Shown: piece by piece, positions 27,493-36,481 of the stretch
Numbering within the stretch: position 1 is the first letter of the stretch
Layout of the letters: each line of letters starts with the position of its first letter
NCBI GenBank assembly: GCA_965263105.1
Contig: CBDHGL010000003.1
Location: 2,356,001 to 2,420,000, forward strand
Length of the DNA: 64,000 nucleotides
Direction: 5' to 3'
Source: JBCCTX01 sp965263105
Lineage (GTDB): Bacteria; Bacteroidota; Bacteroidia; J057
Position numbers and translations under genes: made by a program
The notes under the pieces: model-generated
Told to the model about the DNA's origin: nothing
The model's database searches: none
What the model saw: the letters and a program-made list of their open reading frames with translations, nothing else

Positions 27493-28737
27493 TTGAACAT
27501 AACCAACATGAAATTTAATAGAGGGCTTTTAGTTGCTTACCTAACAGCATTTTGCCTTAGTAACCTTGCAAATCACCATACACTTTTTGGACAAGACGTC
27601 CTATTTCTATTTGATGGAAGTACCGAATCGGGCGTTTACCAGGGAATAGAGAAAGGGAAGGTACTTTACCAACCTTTTAATTCGACAAAAGTAGAAAAAA
27701 TCAAAAGAAAGCATGTCGCGATGATTTCTAATCCTCAGGGTTGGATTCGAATTTTTCAACGAGATCGAGAGGTTTTGATTAATCTTCCCAATGATACCTA
27801 TGATTTAATCATTTCGTCGGTAGGAGAAGTAATTAAATCTAATGAGGTTTTGGTCCAAGATACCAGGGTTGAGTACGAAAAATTTCAGACCCTATCTACC
27901 GAGCGATTGCCCCTTTCTTCTGTAACGGCAGTTATTTACAAAACCAAACAGGTTCTTCCCTTAGCCAATATTAAACAGGTAGTGAATACCTTGGTCAGCA
28001 TGCAGAATATGGGAAAATTTGCCTTAGAGCCAGTGGGTAAAAGGGAAGATGCAAATTCTTCTTCTGCATTAGAGGGAGAAGGGGTAGTTGTATTTGAAAC
28101 TAATGTGGGTGTTTCCGATCGAAAGAATAGCGAAGGGGAGGACACTCTGGAGCCTGAAACGAGGGGAGTCGAATCTGGCGAGGATGGAACGAAGCCTATT
28201 GTAAAGCATGCCCCAGGCGGATTTAGAGAGGGCCCGGTTATGCCCATCTCCGAGACCGAGTTTCGGGAAAAAGCCCTCAGAAAAACAGACCAGTTTTCGG
28301 GTTATGTGAAACGTGTAGTGGACAAAAATTCTAGTCGATTCGAAGCGAATAAAGCCATTAATCAGGCGATCACTCTATTTGTTCACGATAGCAGCTATGT
28401 AGAAGTTTCCAATATAAAATCAAACAAGAAATATTCGTATTTTATCAGAGAGTATCTCTATCATATTCAAGAATTGAAGTACGATCGAATAGAAATTGAT
28501 TGGGCGGAAGTTTCTTATGTAGGAGATATTAAATTAGGGCCTGATGGAAACTGGTATGGCTCCGTTACCTTTCTTCAAGTGTTCAAAGGATTCAGAGATG
28601 GACGATTGATGTATGAAGATAAAACACTCAAACGAATGGAGGTGATTTTGAAAGGCTATGAAAAGGTCAGGGAAGGTAAGACAGAAGTCTTATGGGATGT
28701 TTTGTTATCTAATATTGCAGTGGAACACACAAGCTAA
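27493..28737 (+). CDS. Uncharacterised exported protein
   Basis: 414 aa, with an N-terminal hydrophobic segment (LLVAYLTAFCLSNLANHHTLFGQ) read as a signal peptide; a Met at residue 6 is an alternative start. Residues ~24-160 look like a beta-rich domain (FLFDGSTESGVYQGIEKGKV). An acidic Ser/Gly-rich linker follows (about 180-255). The C-terminal ~150 residues have the layout of an NTF2/SnoaL-like cone domain (long helix, then strands WYGSVTFLQVFKGFRDGR and RMEVILKGYEKV). Its TAA stop shares one base with the next ATG (TAATG), indicating translational coupling. Function unknown. Confidence 0.78.
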   Translation: MNITNMKFNRGLLVAYLTAFCLSNLANHHTLFGQDVLFLFDGSTESGVYQGIEKGKVLYQPFNSTKVEKIKRKHVAMISNPQGWIRIFQRDREVLINLPNDTYDLIISSVGEVIKSNEVLVQDTRVEYEKFQTLSTERLPLSSVTAVIYKTKQVLPLANIKQVVNTLVSMQNMGKFALEPVGKREDANSSSALEGEGVVVFETNVGVSDRKNSEGEDTLEPETRGVESGEDGTKPIVKHAPGGFREGPVMPISETEFREKALRKTDQFSGYVKRVVDKNSSRFEANKAINQAITLFVHDSSYVEVSNIKSNKKYSYFIREYLYHIQELKYDRIEIDWAEVSYVGDIKLGPDGNWYGSVTFLQVFKGFRDGRLMYEDKTLKRMEVILKGYEKVREGKTEVLWDVLLSNIAVEHTS

Positions 28738-29555
28738 TGAATCTTCGTACACTACCTCTTATCTTGCTTTTTTGGACGTTAGGATCTTCTCTTGTCGGTC
28801 AAGTTTCAGACAAGGACTTGCATGAATTCGCTGTTCAGGTGAAGCAGGTAGACGAATTTATTGAACGTTTCAATGGAGACACTACCACCCTGTTATACGA
28901 GTATACGCAAAAACATTTCCCCGATGAGCACATGGATAGAAAAGCCATGATAGGGACCTTATTCAATAAAGAAAGAAGGGATTGGGATCGGGGAAAGATC
29001 GAGGAATTTTTGAATAAGGTTACTATGCCTACGGATCCAGTCTACTTGAGTTATTACGATGATGAATGGTATGCTGTTATAGATTGTAATATACGCTATG
29101 AGGGTAAAAGAGAGCGGACCTACATCACCTTGGCCGTCCAAAAGGGGAAGGATTATTCTGCTAAATGGGTTACCAGAGGCGTTCACGCCAATTTTTTGCA
29201 ACTATTGGGAGAGGATAGCGAAGAAAATTTTCTCAATCCGGTAAGTCATGGAACGGATTTTATTAACCTCAAGCAGATGTTTTCAGCCGATAAAAAATAT
29301 CTCAGAAGTTACCTTTACAAAGACTTTGAATCCGGAGGATTGCCCCTTTTTATCAATGAATTGATTGAGGGCAAAATCGAATTTGAAGGAATCAATGCCA
29401 TATCCTATCATTTTCTACAAATTGATGAATGGGTTCTCATAGTATCTAAGTACTTAAGAGAATCTGCCAATTCTGGATGGTTGATCAGTGACCTACAGCC
29501 CCTCAGTGAGATCCAAAAGAAGCAATATAAGGAAAGGATTCTTCACCTGGATTAA
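28737..29555 (+). CDS. Uncharacterised exported protein, NTF2-like layout
   Basis: 272 aa with a signal peptide (LPLILLFWTLGSSLVGQ). The mature part starts with a helix QVKQVDEFIERFNGD and continues with a strand-rich segment (DEWYAVIDCNIRYEGKRERTYITLAVQ) ending in KWVTRGVHANFL, a layout similar to the C-terminal domain of the preceding protein and the N-terminal domain of the next. The second half is helical. Starts on the last base of the upstream stop. No known family recognised; role inferred only as a partner in the four-gene cluster. Confidence 0.78.
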   Translation: MNLRTLPLILLFWTLGSSLVGQVSDKDLHEFAVQVKQVDEFIERFNGDTTTLLYEYTQKHFPDEHMDRKAMIGTLFNKERRDWDRGKIEEFLNKVTMPTDPVYLSYYDDEWYAVIDCNIRYEGKRERTYITLAVQKGKDYSAKWVTRGVHANFLQLLGEDSEENFLNPVSHGTDFINLKQMFSADKKYLRSYLYKDFESGGLPLFINELIEGKIEFEGINAISYHFLQIDEWVLIVSKYLRESANSGWLISDLQPLSEIQKKQYKERILHLD

Positions 29556-29617
29556 GCTGGGTACTAAGGCCTTTCCTGTTTCGTATACGCTTAGGCTAAG
29601 CAATAGAACATCGACTT

Positions 29618-31717
29618 ATGGATCGAGACACCATGAAGAATTTGTATAGAAGTATAAGATGTATCCTGGCTTTTCTGTGTTCAGGGCCCTACCTTGCCTT
29701 TGCACAGGTATTAGATGACCGGGATGAGAATGCCATCCAACGTCAAGCCAAGTTTTTGGTAGAAGAATACCAAAAGTTGCTGGTGAACCTCTCCAATCCC
29801 AATAATTCTGTCGTGGATATCGAGAAAATTATCTTCAATAATATCTACGGGGATAAGATTTTTTGGAGTGAACGGGTGAATATAGAAGATGATTTGGACC
29901 CTCGTTTTACCCAGTATAACTTTCCCCAAGACAAGAACATTGAGGCCTACCTACAGGATTTTGACATTTACTACAAAAAGAAATCAATTGGTACCATTGT
30001 ATTTGATGAACTGCGGGTTACAGAAGTCCAGCGAAGTGTAGAAGGCTATTGGTTTGTTAAGGTTCATTTCCGGAGCCGTTTTTTCAATACTCACCGAGAT
30101 ATCCCTATTCCTTACCCAACACGATATCGGGTGGCAGAGGTTCGAGCAGAGCGAGGAGATGTAGGGTGGAATTCCTATATAAATAGCATAAGCTATTATG
30201 ATCCTAATCGAGATATGGATCAATACAAAGAATTTGATTTTTTGCCTGAAGTTATTGAAGCAAAATTCCAACAGCTCCGCAAGGACTCCTACTTGTGGAT
30301 AACGAGAGGGGTATATAAGCGGGCTTTAGATTTACTGGAAAATGCCTATTCTCTTAAGCCCAATGAAGAAGTAGCGGCTTCTCTTCGGTCGATCAAGGAG
30401 CAATTAGCTGAAATTGAAACTCGGGAACAGTATTTTAGTGTAGACGCCTATTCGGATTATATCAAAGCTAACCCAGGTAGTGCTGATCCCTATTTGGGCA
30501 GAGGAAAGAAATACTTAGAATCGAAAGAATTTGAGTTGGCAGAGCGAGATTTTTCTAAGGCCATTGAGATTAAGCCCTACTACCTTCAGGCTCATTTATT
30601 TAAGGGGGAAGCCTTTTTGCAAATGGGGAAGGAGGATTCGGCCTTGATTAGTTTGGAGAAGGCCTTAGAGATTTCTTCCGAGGATATTTCCCTGAGTTTG
30701 AAAATTGCCCGCTTAAACTTCTCTTTGGCCAGGTATATAGCCTCTCGAGAGATCCTGGATCAGGCGATTTCCAAATTTCCGGAAGTTCCCCAGCTATACC
30801 ACTTGCGCTCGCGTGTCTCCTTTGCTGTTCGCCAATATGCGTCTACCTTGGAGGATCTGGAGGTCTTGGCCTATCTGGAGGCTGATTCTCTTCAAAACTT
30901 TATGGCTTTGGGAAGGACCTATGGCCTGCTGGGGCAGAAGGAGAAGGCAGACAGTTGTTTTTCTTTGCTTAGAAAGAAAGACCCTAATTTTTTTTCCCGG
31001 CAGTTAAGGGCTGGTAATGCCCTATTGGTTCAGGCCGAAAAATTGTATAAAAACGGCGACTTTACCTCCAGCATTCACTTACTCAATGAGCGAATTATTT
31101 TGACAGGCGTGGAGCCGGTGGACTTACTATTGAGAGGAAAGGCCTGTTTTGAAGCAGGATTAACCACCTTCGCCCTAGAAGACTTTACAACGCTTCTAGA
31201 GATGCAAGAGTCGGCAGAGGCTTATTACCTGCGCGCCTTGGCTGCTCAAAAATTGGGAAATATTCCCGGGGCTAAGTCGGACTTGTCCGAAGCGATCAGC
31301 CGAGATTCCTATTTATGCGATGCCTATTTGCTTCTTGCCAAAATCTATGACGAAGAAAATGACTATGGACAAGCTGTTGGTCATTATAAACGTGCCTTGC
31401 AGTGCAAGCCCAATCAACCCCAATACCACTTGGAGTTAGCCAAGCTCCACTTTCGCAACGAGTCTTATGATCAGGCGGAGATAAGTGCGCGAGATGCCCT
31501 CATTTTTGATCCCCAAAAAGCGGAAGCATACTTAATTATTGGACGGTCTCAAATCAGGTTGGATAGATACCGCGAAGCGGAATTGCAGTATTTGAAGTTC
31601 TTAAAAATTGGGGCAGAAGATCCGGAAGTATACTTGGAACTGGCGGATTTCTATGAAAAATATTATGGCATGGCCAAACGTGCAGAGAAATTTCGTCGAA
31701 AAGCTGATCGGTCCTAA
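29618..31717 (+). CDS. Exported TPR protein with NTF2-like N-terminal domain
   Basis: 699 aa. A signal peptide ends at AFAQ (about residue 30); Met6 is an alternative start. Residues ~35-200 form a domain similar in layout to those of the two upstream products (LRVTEVQRSVEGYWFVKVHFRSR). The remaining ~480 residues are about twelve tetratricopeptide repeats, for example YLGRGKKYLESKEFELAERD and AIEIKPYYLQAHLFKGEAFL. TPRs usually mediate protein-protein contacts, so this is the probable scaffold of the cluster. Its last four bases overlap the end of the convergent type B CTD gene, with no room for a separate terminator. Confidence 0.85.
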   Translation: MDRDTMKNLYRSIRCILAFLCSGPYLAFAQVLDDRDENAIQRQAKFLVEEYQKLLVNLSNPNNSVVDIEKIIFNNIYGDKIFWSERVNIEDDLDPRFTQYNFPQDKNIEAYLQDFDIYYKKKSIGTIVFDELRVTEVQRSVEGYWFVKVHFRSRFFNTHRDIPIPYPTRYRVAEVRAERGDVGWNSYINSISYYDPNRDMDQYKEFDFLPEVIEAKFQQLRKDSYLWITRGVYKRALDLLENAYSLKPNEEVAASLRSIKEQLAEIETREQYFSVDAYSDYIKANPGSADPYLGRGKKYLESKEFELAERDFSKAIEIKPYYLQAHLFKGEAFLQMGKEDSALISLEKALEISSEDISLSLKIARLNFSLARYIASREILDQAISKFPEVPQLYHLRSRVSFAVRQYASTLEDLEVLAYLEADSLQNFMALGRTYGLLGQKEKADSCFSLLRKKDPNFFSRQLRAGNALLVQAEKLYKNGDFTSSIHLLNERIILTGVEPVDLLLRGKACFEAGLTTFALEDFTTLLEMQESAEAYYLRALAAQKLGNIPGAKSDLSEAISRDSYLCDAYLLLAKIYDEENDYGQAVGHYKRALQCKPNQPQYHLELAKLHFRNESYDQAEISARDALIFDPQKAEAYLIIGRSQIRLDRYREAELQYLKFLKIGAEDPEVYLELADFYEKYYGMAKRAEKFRRKADRS

Positions 31718-34299
31718 TCCGGAATAACAGTTAGAGATCCTCGACATACCTGCTCATTTTTCAATTTGAGCACGTATAAATAGGTACCCTCCTCAACAAA
31801 GCCTCCCCCTCCTCTTTTTCTGCCATCCCAAGGAGTGGTATAGGGCGTAGCAGAAAAAACTTCCCCCCCCCATCGGTCATAAATATAAATTTCGGATCCT
31901 TCAGCAAGGTTTTCCAATTCCCAGCGATCGTTAAATCCATTATCTCCCGGAGTCAGCACATTGGGAATATACAGGGCCTCACAACCCGCTTCAGGATCCA
32001 CTACATTAACCCTAAAACTAAGTTCACTGGTACAGCCTTCGAAGGTAGATATGCTTACAGTGTAATCGGTACTTTCTAGGGGTTGGGATGTAGGACTCTG
32101 ACAAATGGTGCAGCTGAGTTGCTCTTCTGAAGACCAGACATAGGAATCTCCCCCATTGGCCGTAAGGCTAATACGCGTTCCCAAAATGATGCTGGTATCT
32201 CCGGGGCTGGTGGTGGGGATATAAGCGGATTCTTCTATTTCAATAGCTGTATTGGCCACACAGCCATTTTCTGAAGTAGCCGTAACCTGGTATAGGCCGG
32301 GCTCTTCTACTTGGATAGCCTCTCCTCTTGCTCCATTTGACCAACTGAAGCTTAATCCACTGGTTATGCCAAAACCTTTTGCTAATAAATCGGCGGGGCT
32401 AATTAATCCGTCTTCGTTACAAATTGCCGTGGCTTCAATGCCTACTTCAAGGGAATCGCGCTTCAAGGTGAGTGAATCAGAAAAACTACAGCCTGATAGA
32501 TTTAACACCATGACGCTTACACTGGTAAAGTCTCCTATATCTGGGTTAATATCAATAGATGGCGTATTCTCTCCGGTAGACCATAAAAATTCAATTATAT
32601 TTCCTAATCCTTCTGTTTTGGGACTTGCTAGGTAAATGGGATCTTCCTGGCAGATTCCTACAGTATCTTCCCCAAATAAATCTGCATTGGGGTCGGGGAC
32701 GTTCACCATTATACTAGCTGTGTTATCCGGACAATCTACCGCTTGAATGGTCCAGATAAACTCCGTTTCCCCTATGGGCAATTCCCCAATTTCAATTTCA
32801 GGGGATTCTTCTCCTGGTAGGATTTGCAAGGGAGGATTGGTAGTCCAAAACCCTACTTCGTCTGGAGCAACTACTGAAGCGCTTAACTGTAGCCCACTTC
32901 CTTGGCACAAGGTCGTATCATTTTGGACAATAGTAGCTGCAGTTACCCCGCCTTTGTTGAAAAGGGTTAAGGTATCCGTCAGGTTGCTATTACAGCCTTC
33001 TTTGACGATTTCGTATACCAGGCTGATTTCTTGATTTTCGGGAATATTTCTCAAAATAGTATTGGGCGATTCATTATTGGGACTGAACTCCATCCCGGAC
33101 CCATTCAAGAGATTCCATCGGGCTATTTCTCCTTCTTGGGGCTCTTGTCCATTTAAATTGATTTGATTGGTACAAACTATGGAAACAGCTCCCGTATTTG
33201 GGGGACTGGTGATTTGGGGTAGCGTTTGTACAGCATTGTTGATGACTAAGATACTATCCACGGTTTGGCATGGGGCTTCGCCAACTGTCCAGTATAAAAC
33301 AGTTGTATCTGTAGGAAGATTTCCAACCGTAATATTGGGGAGGGTAAGGTCTGGTCCAAGGCTTACCCCAGTTCGTTTGGAAGACCATACACCAGAGAGA
33401 CCTGCCAGGGGAGGTCTGGCACTGATTTGATGTCCTTCGTTACTGCAAACTTCAACAGAGCTAAGCTCGATTTCAGCAGGGTCTGCTGGAGGTTCATATT
33501 CGATTTCCACGGCAGAGGACTTAGGCGGGCATCCCGGAGTTGATACCTCCCAGGAAATGGTATTGGGGCCTGGCTGAAGATTGGTTAACAGCGTCGTGGG
33601 AGAAAAGGGGTCGACAAACTGGATACCTGTGGAACCTCTCCAAAAACCTGAACCGTTTAAGGGCTCTATTCCTCGTATCGAAATCTGGGGATTGCCACAT
33701 AAGGTGGTATCGGTCGAGGGAAGGGCAATTTGTGCCTCAGGGGGAGGAAGGGAAAAGACTACAGGGAGAAAATTATTTGAAACTCTACGGCATGAACCTG
33801 GGTCTGATTCTTGAATTTTCTCTCCAGGAATAGGGGAATAAGCCGTTTCATGCATAACTCCATAAATTCGATAGGTATTGGCCGCAAGGATATTGAGGTC
33901 AATAAGGTTCGTAGAAAAGGCCTGTACAATGGTTTGGTCAAGAGAAGTAATGACATACGTATAGTTAACCCCTGGGATAACATTGTCTCCCGTATTTTCA
34001 AGGGTTATAAACTGAGAGAAGCCATCTTTACAGCGTTGAGTCGTATTTTGGGTGCTGATAGTAGTTTCTACTGCTCCACAAACTGCATCGGGTTGCTGAA
34101 AACCCTGGGTTATCACCAAGCTATCAACCCCTTGGGTGGTGACAACTACCTCCCCAATGGTATATGATACATTAATGGTTCCTATATCGATAGAAGATCC
34201 GGTAGCTGATATGACCTTTCGGCCAATCTGCTGGGCTGAAAGGGTGAAGCAAAAGGAGCAAATCCCTAAGAAAACCGCTATGTGCCTCATCAAAATCAT
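31714..34299 (-). CDS. T9SS cargo with type B (gliding motility-associated) C-terminal domain
   Basis: 861-aa exported protein: signal peptide (IAVFLGICSFCFTLSAQ), an N-terminal segment IDIGTINVSYTIGEVVVTTQ seen in many Bacteroidota secreted proteins, then six or more ~80-residue Ig/PKD-like modules rich in Cys pairs. The C-terminal ~85 residues match the CHU_C/gliding motility-associated domain: IPNVLTPGDNGFNDRWELEN, EIYIYDRWGGEVF, TPWDGRKRGGGGFVEEGTYL. This domain directs export by the type IX system, and type B cargo usually needs a PorP/SprF partner, which is encoded two genes upstream. Its ATG overlaps the stop of the preceding gene by four bases. Probably a surface protein. Confidence 0.9.
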   Translation of the reverse strand: MILMRHIAVFLGICSFCFTLSAQQIGRKVISATGSSIDIGTINVSYTIGEVVVTTQGVDSLVITQGFQQPDAVCGAVETTISTQNTTQRCKDGFSQFITLENTGDNVIPGVNYTYVITSLDQTIVQAFSTNLIDLNILAANTYRIYGVMHETAYSPIPGEKIQESDPGSCRRVSNNFLPVVFSLPPPEAQIALPSTDTTLCGNPQISIRGIEPLNGSGFWRGSTGIQFVDPFSPTTLLTNLQPGPNTISWEVSTPGCPPKSSAVEIEYEPPADPAEIELSSVEVCSNEGHQISARPPLAGLSGVWSSKRTGVSLGPDLTLPNITVGNLPTDTTVLYWTVGEAPCQTVDSILVINNAVQTLPQITSPPNTGAVSIVCTNQINLNGQEPQEGEIARWNLLNGSGMEFSPNNESPNTILRNIPENQEISLVYEIVKEGCNSNLTDTLTLFNKGGVTAATIVQNDTTLCQGSGLQLSASVVAPDEVGFWTTNPPLQILPGEESPEIEIGELPIGETEFIWTIQAVDCPDNTASIMVNVPDPNADLFGEDTVGICQEDPIYLASPKTEGLGNIIEFLWSTGENTPSIDINPDIGDFTSVSVMVLNLSGCSFSDSLTLKRDSLEVGIEATAICNEDGLISPADLLAKGFGITSGLSFSWSNGARGEAIQVEEPGLYQVTATSENGCVANTAIEIEESAYIPTTSPGDTSIILGTRISLTANGGDSYVWSSEEQLSCTICQSPTSQPLESTDYTVSISTFEGCTSELSFRVNVVDPEAGCEALYIPNVLTPGDNGFNDRWELENLAEGSEIYIYDRWGGEVFSATPYTTPWDGRKRGGGGFVEEGTYLYVLKLKNEQVCRGSLTVIPD

Positions 34300-35438
34300 T
34301 TTTCCGTTTGTGATGCCTGGGTTTCGAGAGACTTGAGAATTCTTTCCAATTCTGAAACCCGATCTTCTAAAGATTCTATTTGTTTTTGCTGTTCCTGTAT
34401 AGCCTTTATGGCAATGGGGTGAAAAGATTCATAGCTAATCATGTACAAATCTTGGTCGTCCAAATGCTCCACGACTTCTGGAAACCATTCATTCACCTCT
34501 TGAGCCAAAAACCCCAGTTGAATTTTTTCGCCCGTTTCAAGCATTTGATAGCTCTTGGGAGATAGCCGCATGATATTGGTCAAAACGGACCCAAGGTCTT
34601 GGATATCCTTTTTCTTTCTCCTGTCAGAAACTTGTGCATAGGTACCAGCGGGATCGATTTTGCCTACAATATTGTCCCGGAAAGCAAATAGTAAATTTCG
34701 GTGAGTGTCTACGTCTCCTGCAACGTGGGCAGCATGAAGAGTCCATTTATTTCCCCCACTTTGGGCATTTTGCAGGATTAATCCATCTAGCACCATTTCG
34801 CTAGCGCTCAGGTCTGCATTGGCATGTCGTATATGTAGGGCAGATTCAATTGTTCTTCCCTCTATGTCCCCAACTCCTACATTTCCTGCTGCATACAAGA
34901 TATCCGATTCATCTTCCTGCCAAGGGCTATTGGCACCGCCTCCCCCTTCATCTGATGGAACCCAGTTATTTCCATCCCATTTGAGGATTTGACCGGTTGT
35001 GGGTACGCTATTATCTACATTTTGCAGGTGCTCCAAGTTCATATCCGTTGCCACCATGCTGTAGGGAACGCCTTCCAGTTTGTCTCTTCCCAACAAAAGC
35101 CCATTTACGCGAACATCCAGGAAATGAGCCTCATTCATCCAGTCGATATCATCAAAATTTGCAGTGGAGATTTGATTCCCCGTCCCAATGACCAAATTGA
35201 ACAGCCCAAATAGGTTGGTGGTGAGATCATGTGTCTCTCGGTAGACCACCGTACCATTCAAGGCAGCCCTTCTTATGCGAATATCAACCGTTATGGCTTC
35301 ATCTCGCAATAGATTCCCATTGTTATCCCGGTAAACGGCTTGATAATTAATGCCTGGGTTGGGTTGTGCCTGGAGCCATGAATAGCAACAGATACTTATG
35401 AGCAAACTACAGTTTAGATGTTTTAGGTATCGGTACAT
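34296..35438 (-). CDS. Tail-fibre-like protein with S74 intramolecular chaperone domain
   Basis: 380 aa with a signal peptide (to about residue 24, AQPN). Residues 25-165 repeat the N-terminal module of the 1241-aa protein of the same operon (INYQAVYRDNNGNLL; LEGVPYSMVATDMNLEHLQN; GQILKWDGNNWVPSD). The C-terminal domain is a peptidase S74 chaperone: Ser271-Asp-x-Arg274-x-Lys276 (SDRRKKKDI) and GFLAQEV at 309-315, followed by a coiled coil (about 345-375). In phage fibres this domain drives trimerisation and then cleaves itself off at the Ser. Here it suggests a trimeric surface fibre. Overlaps the next gene start by ATGA. Confidence 0.9.
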   Translation of the reverse strand: MYRYLKHLNCSLLISICCYSWLQAQPNPGINYQAVYRDNNGNLLRDEAITVDIRIRRAALNGTVVYRETHDLTTNLFGLFNLVIGTGNQISTANFDDIDWMNEAHFLDVRVNGLLLGRDKLEGVPYSMVATDMNLEHLQNVDNSVPTTGQILKWDGNNWVPSDEGGGGANSPWQEDESDILYAAGNVGVGDIEGRTIESALHIRHANADLSASEMVLDGLILQNAQSGGNKWTLHAAHVAGDVDTHRNLLFAFRDNIVGKIDPAGTYAQVSDRRKKKDIQDLGSVLTNIMRLSPKSYQMLETGEKIQLGFLAQEVNEWFPEVVEHLDDQDLYMISYESFHPIAIKAIQEQQKQIESLEDRVSELERILKSLETQASQTEK

Positions 35439-35476
35439 AAACTAAATCTTCGTTGATAATGACAGCCATCTAAGAT

Positions 35477-36481
35477 TTATGGTAACATTATATTTATCCC
35501 TCCCTCAATTACGTTACCCAGTGGGGCAGCTAATCCCACTTGGTTACCGTAAGCAAAATTAATTTTAAAATAAGGCGGCGAATTGACCATATTGGGGTTC
35601 GAATCTGTTAGAAACCCTATTTCTACTCGGTAATGGTTGTTATTATTGTAGCCTCCTCCAACCCAAATGGGGGTATCATCCTGGAGAAAAAACCACAATT
35701 TCAATCCCCCATCTATTCGTTCAGGGAAGTTCTGTGCCCTTTGGTAACTGATATAGGGCTCCATTTTAAAAATATCACGGGAGATGGTTAGAAACCCACC
35801 TGCTATTCCTGATAGCTGATTAGAAAAGCCGAGGGCAACTCCTGGATCAAAGAGGGTGAGGTAGGGAGCAGAAATCCCTGCATAAAAGTAGGGATTGGTA
35901 TAGAATAGCCCTATACTTGGACTAATCAGACTCTGGTACTCCAAATCCGTATTGAATACCAAAGTAGGGTCGTCAAGGTCTCTGCTTATCAATGCGTCAG
36001 TATCCAGGCGATACTGTAAGAACTGTAAAGAAATCCCTGCCTGGATATACTGTTCATCCGAAAGGTATAAGTGGACTGAGGCCTTCGCGCCTGCGCTAGT
36101 GAATTCAGCAGGGCCTATTTGGTCTTTTACGAAAAACGGGCCTGCCCATAAAAATGCCCTTCCTAAGGAAAGTTTTCCCTGAAAGGAAGCTGTATAAGTC
36201 TTAGGACTATTTTCTCCGAATTCGGCCCACTGAACTCTCCCATTTCCCGTAAAAATGTATTTGATCTGATCTTTTGGGATCGGACGGATTTGGTCCTCTA
36301 CGGGAAGAGGGACATTGGTAATAGCTGGGTTAAACAGGAAAGCATTTTCCTGAATATTGACGAAATAGGGAAACTGTTGGGCTCGTAAAGGGCTTGAGCC
36401 TAACACAAAGACCCAATATCCCATGAATATAAAGGGAAACAAGGAGAAGAAGAACGCCATGTAGTTTCTTTCCTTACTCAT
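35477..36481 (-). CDS. PorP/SprF-family outer-membrane protein
   Basis: 334-aa beta-barrel of the PorP/SprF family. A signal peptide ends near LRAQQ (Met8 is an alternative start). Family landmarks are QQFPYFVNIQENAFLFNPAI, YTASFQGKL, GIGLFY-like SPSIGLFYTNPYFYAGISAP, and a C-terminal strand ending NIMLP. In Flavobacterium SprF is needed to secrete its neighbour SprB, a type B CTD protein, and PorP acts in the Porphyromonas system. This gene, two genes before a type B CTD cargo, is most simply its dedicated partner. Its start overlaps the upstream gene by eight bases. Confidence 0.9.
   Translation of the reverse strand: MSKERNYMAFFFSLFPFIFMGYWVFVLGSSPLRAQQFPYFVNIQENAFLFNPAITNVPLPVEDQIRPIPKDQIKYIFTGNGRVQWAEFGENSPKTYTASFQGKLSLGRAFLWAGPFFVKDQIGPAEFTSAGAKASVHLYLSDEQYIQAGISLQFLQYRLDTDALISRDLDDPTLVFNTDLEYQSLISPSIGLFYTNPYFYAGISAPYLTLFDPGVALGFSNQLSGIAGGFLTISRDIFKMEPYISYQRAQNFPERIDGGLKLWFFLQDDTPIWVGGGYNNNNHYRVEIGFLTDSNPNMVNSPPYFKINFAYGNQVGLAAPLGNVIEGGINIMLP

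Noticed and set aside
32252..33833. Several plus-strand open frames of 87-127 codons
   Set aside because: They are shadows of the T9SS cargo gene on the other strand.
31714..34299. Assigning the type B CTD protein as SprB itself
   Set aside because: It is far shorter than SprB adhesins and lacks their long repeat array; only the sorting domain is shared.
35590..35612. GGTTCGAATC, reminiscent of a tRNA T-loop
   Set aside because: It is inside the PorP/SprF coding sequence and no cloverleaf can be built around it.
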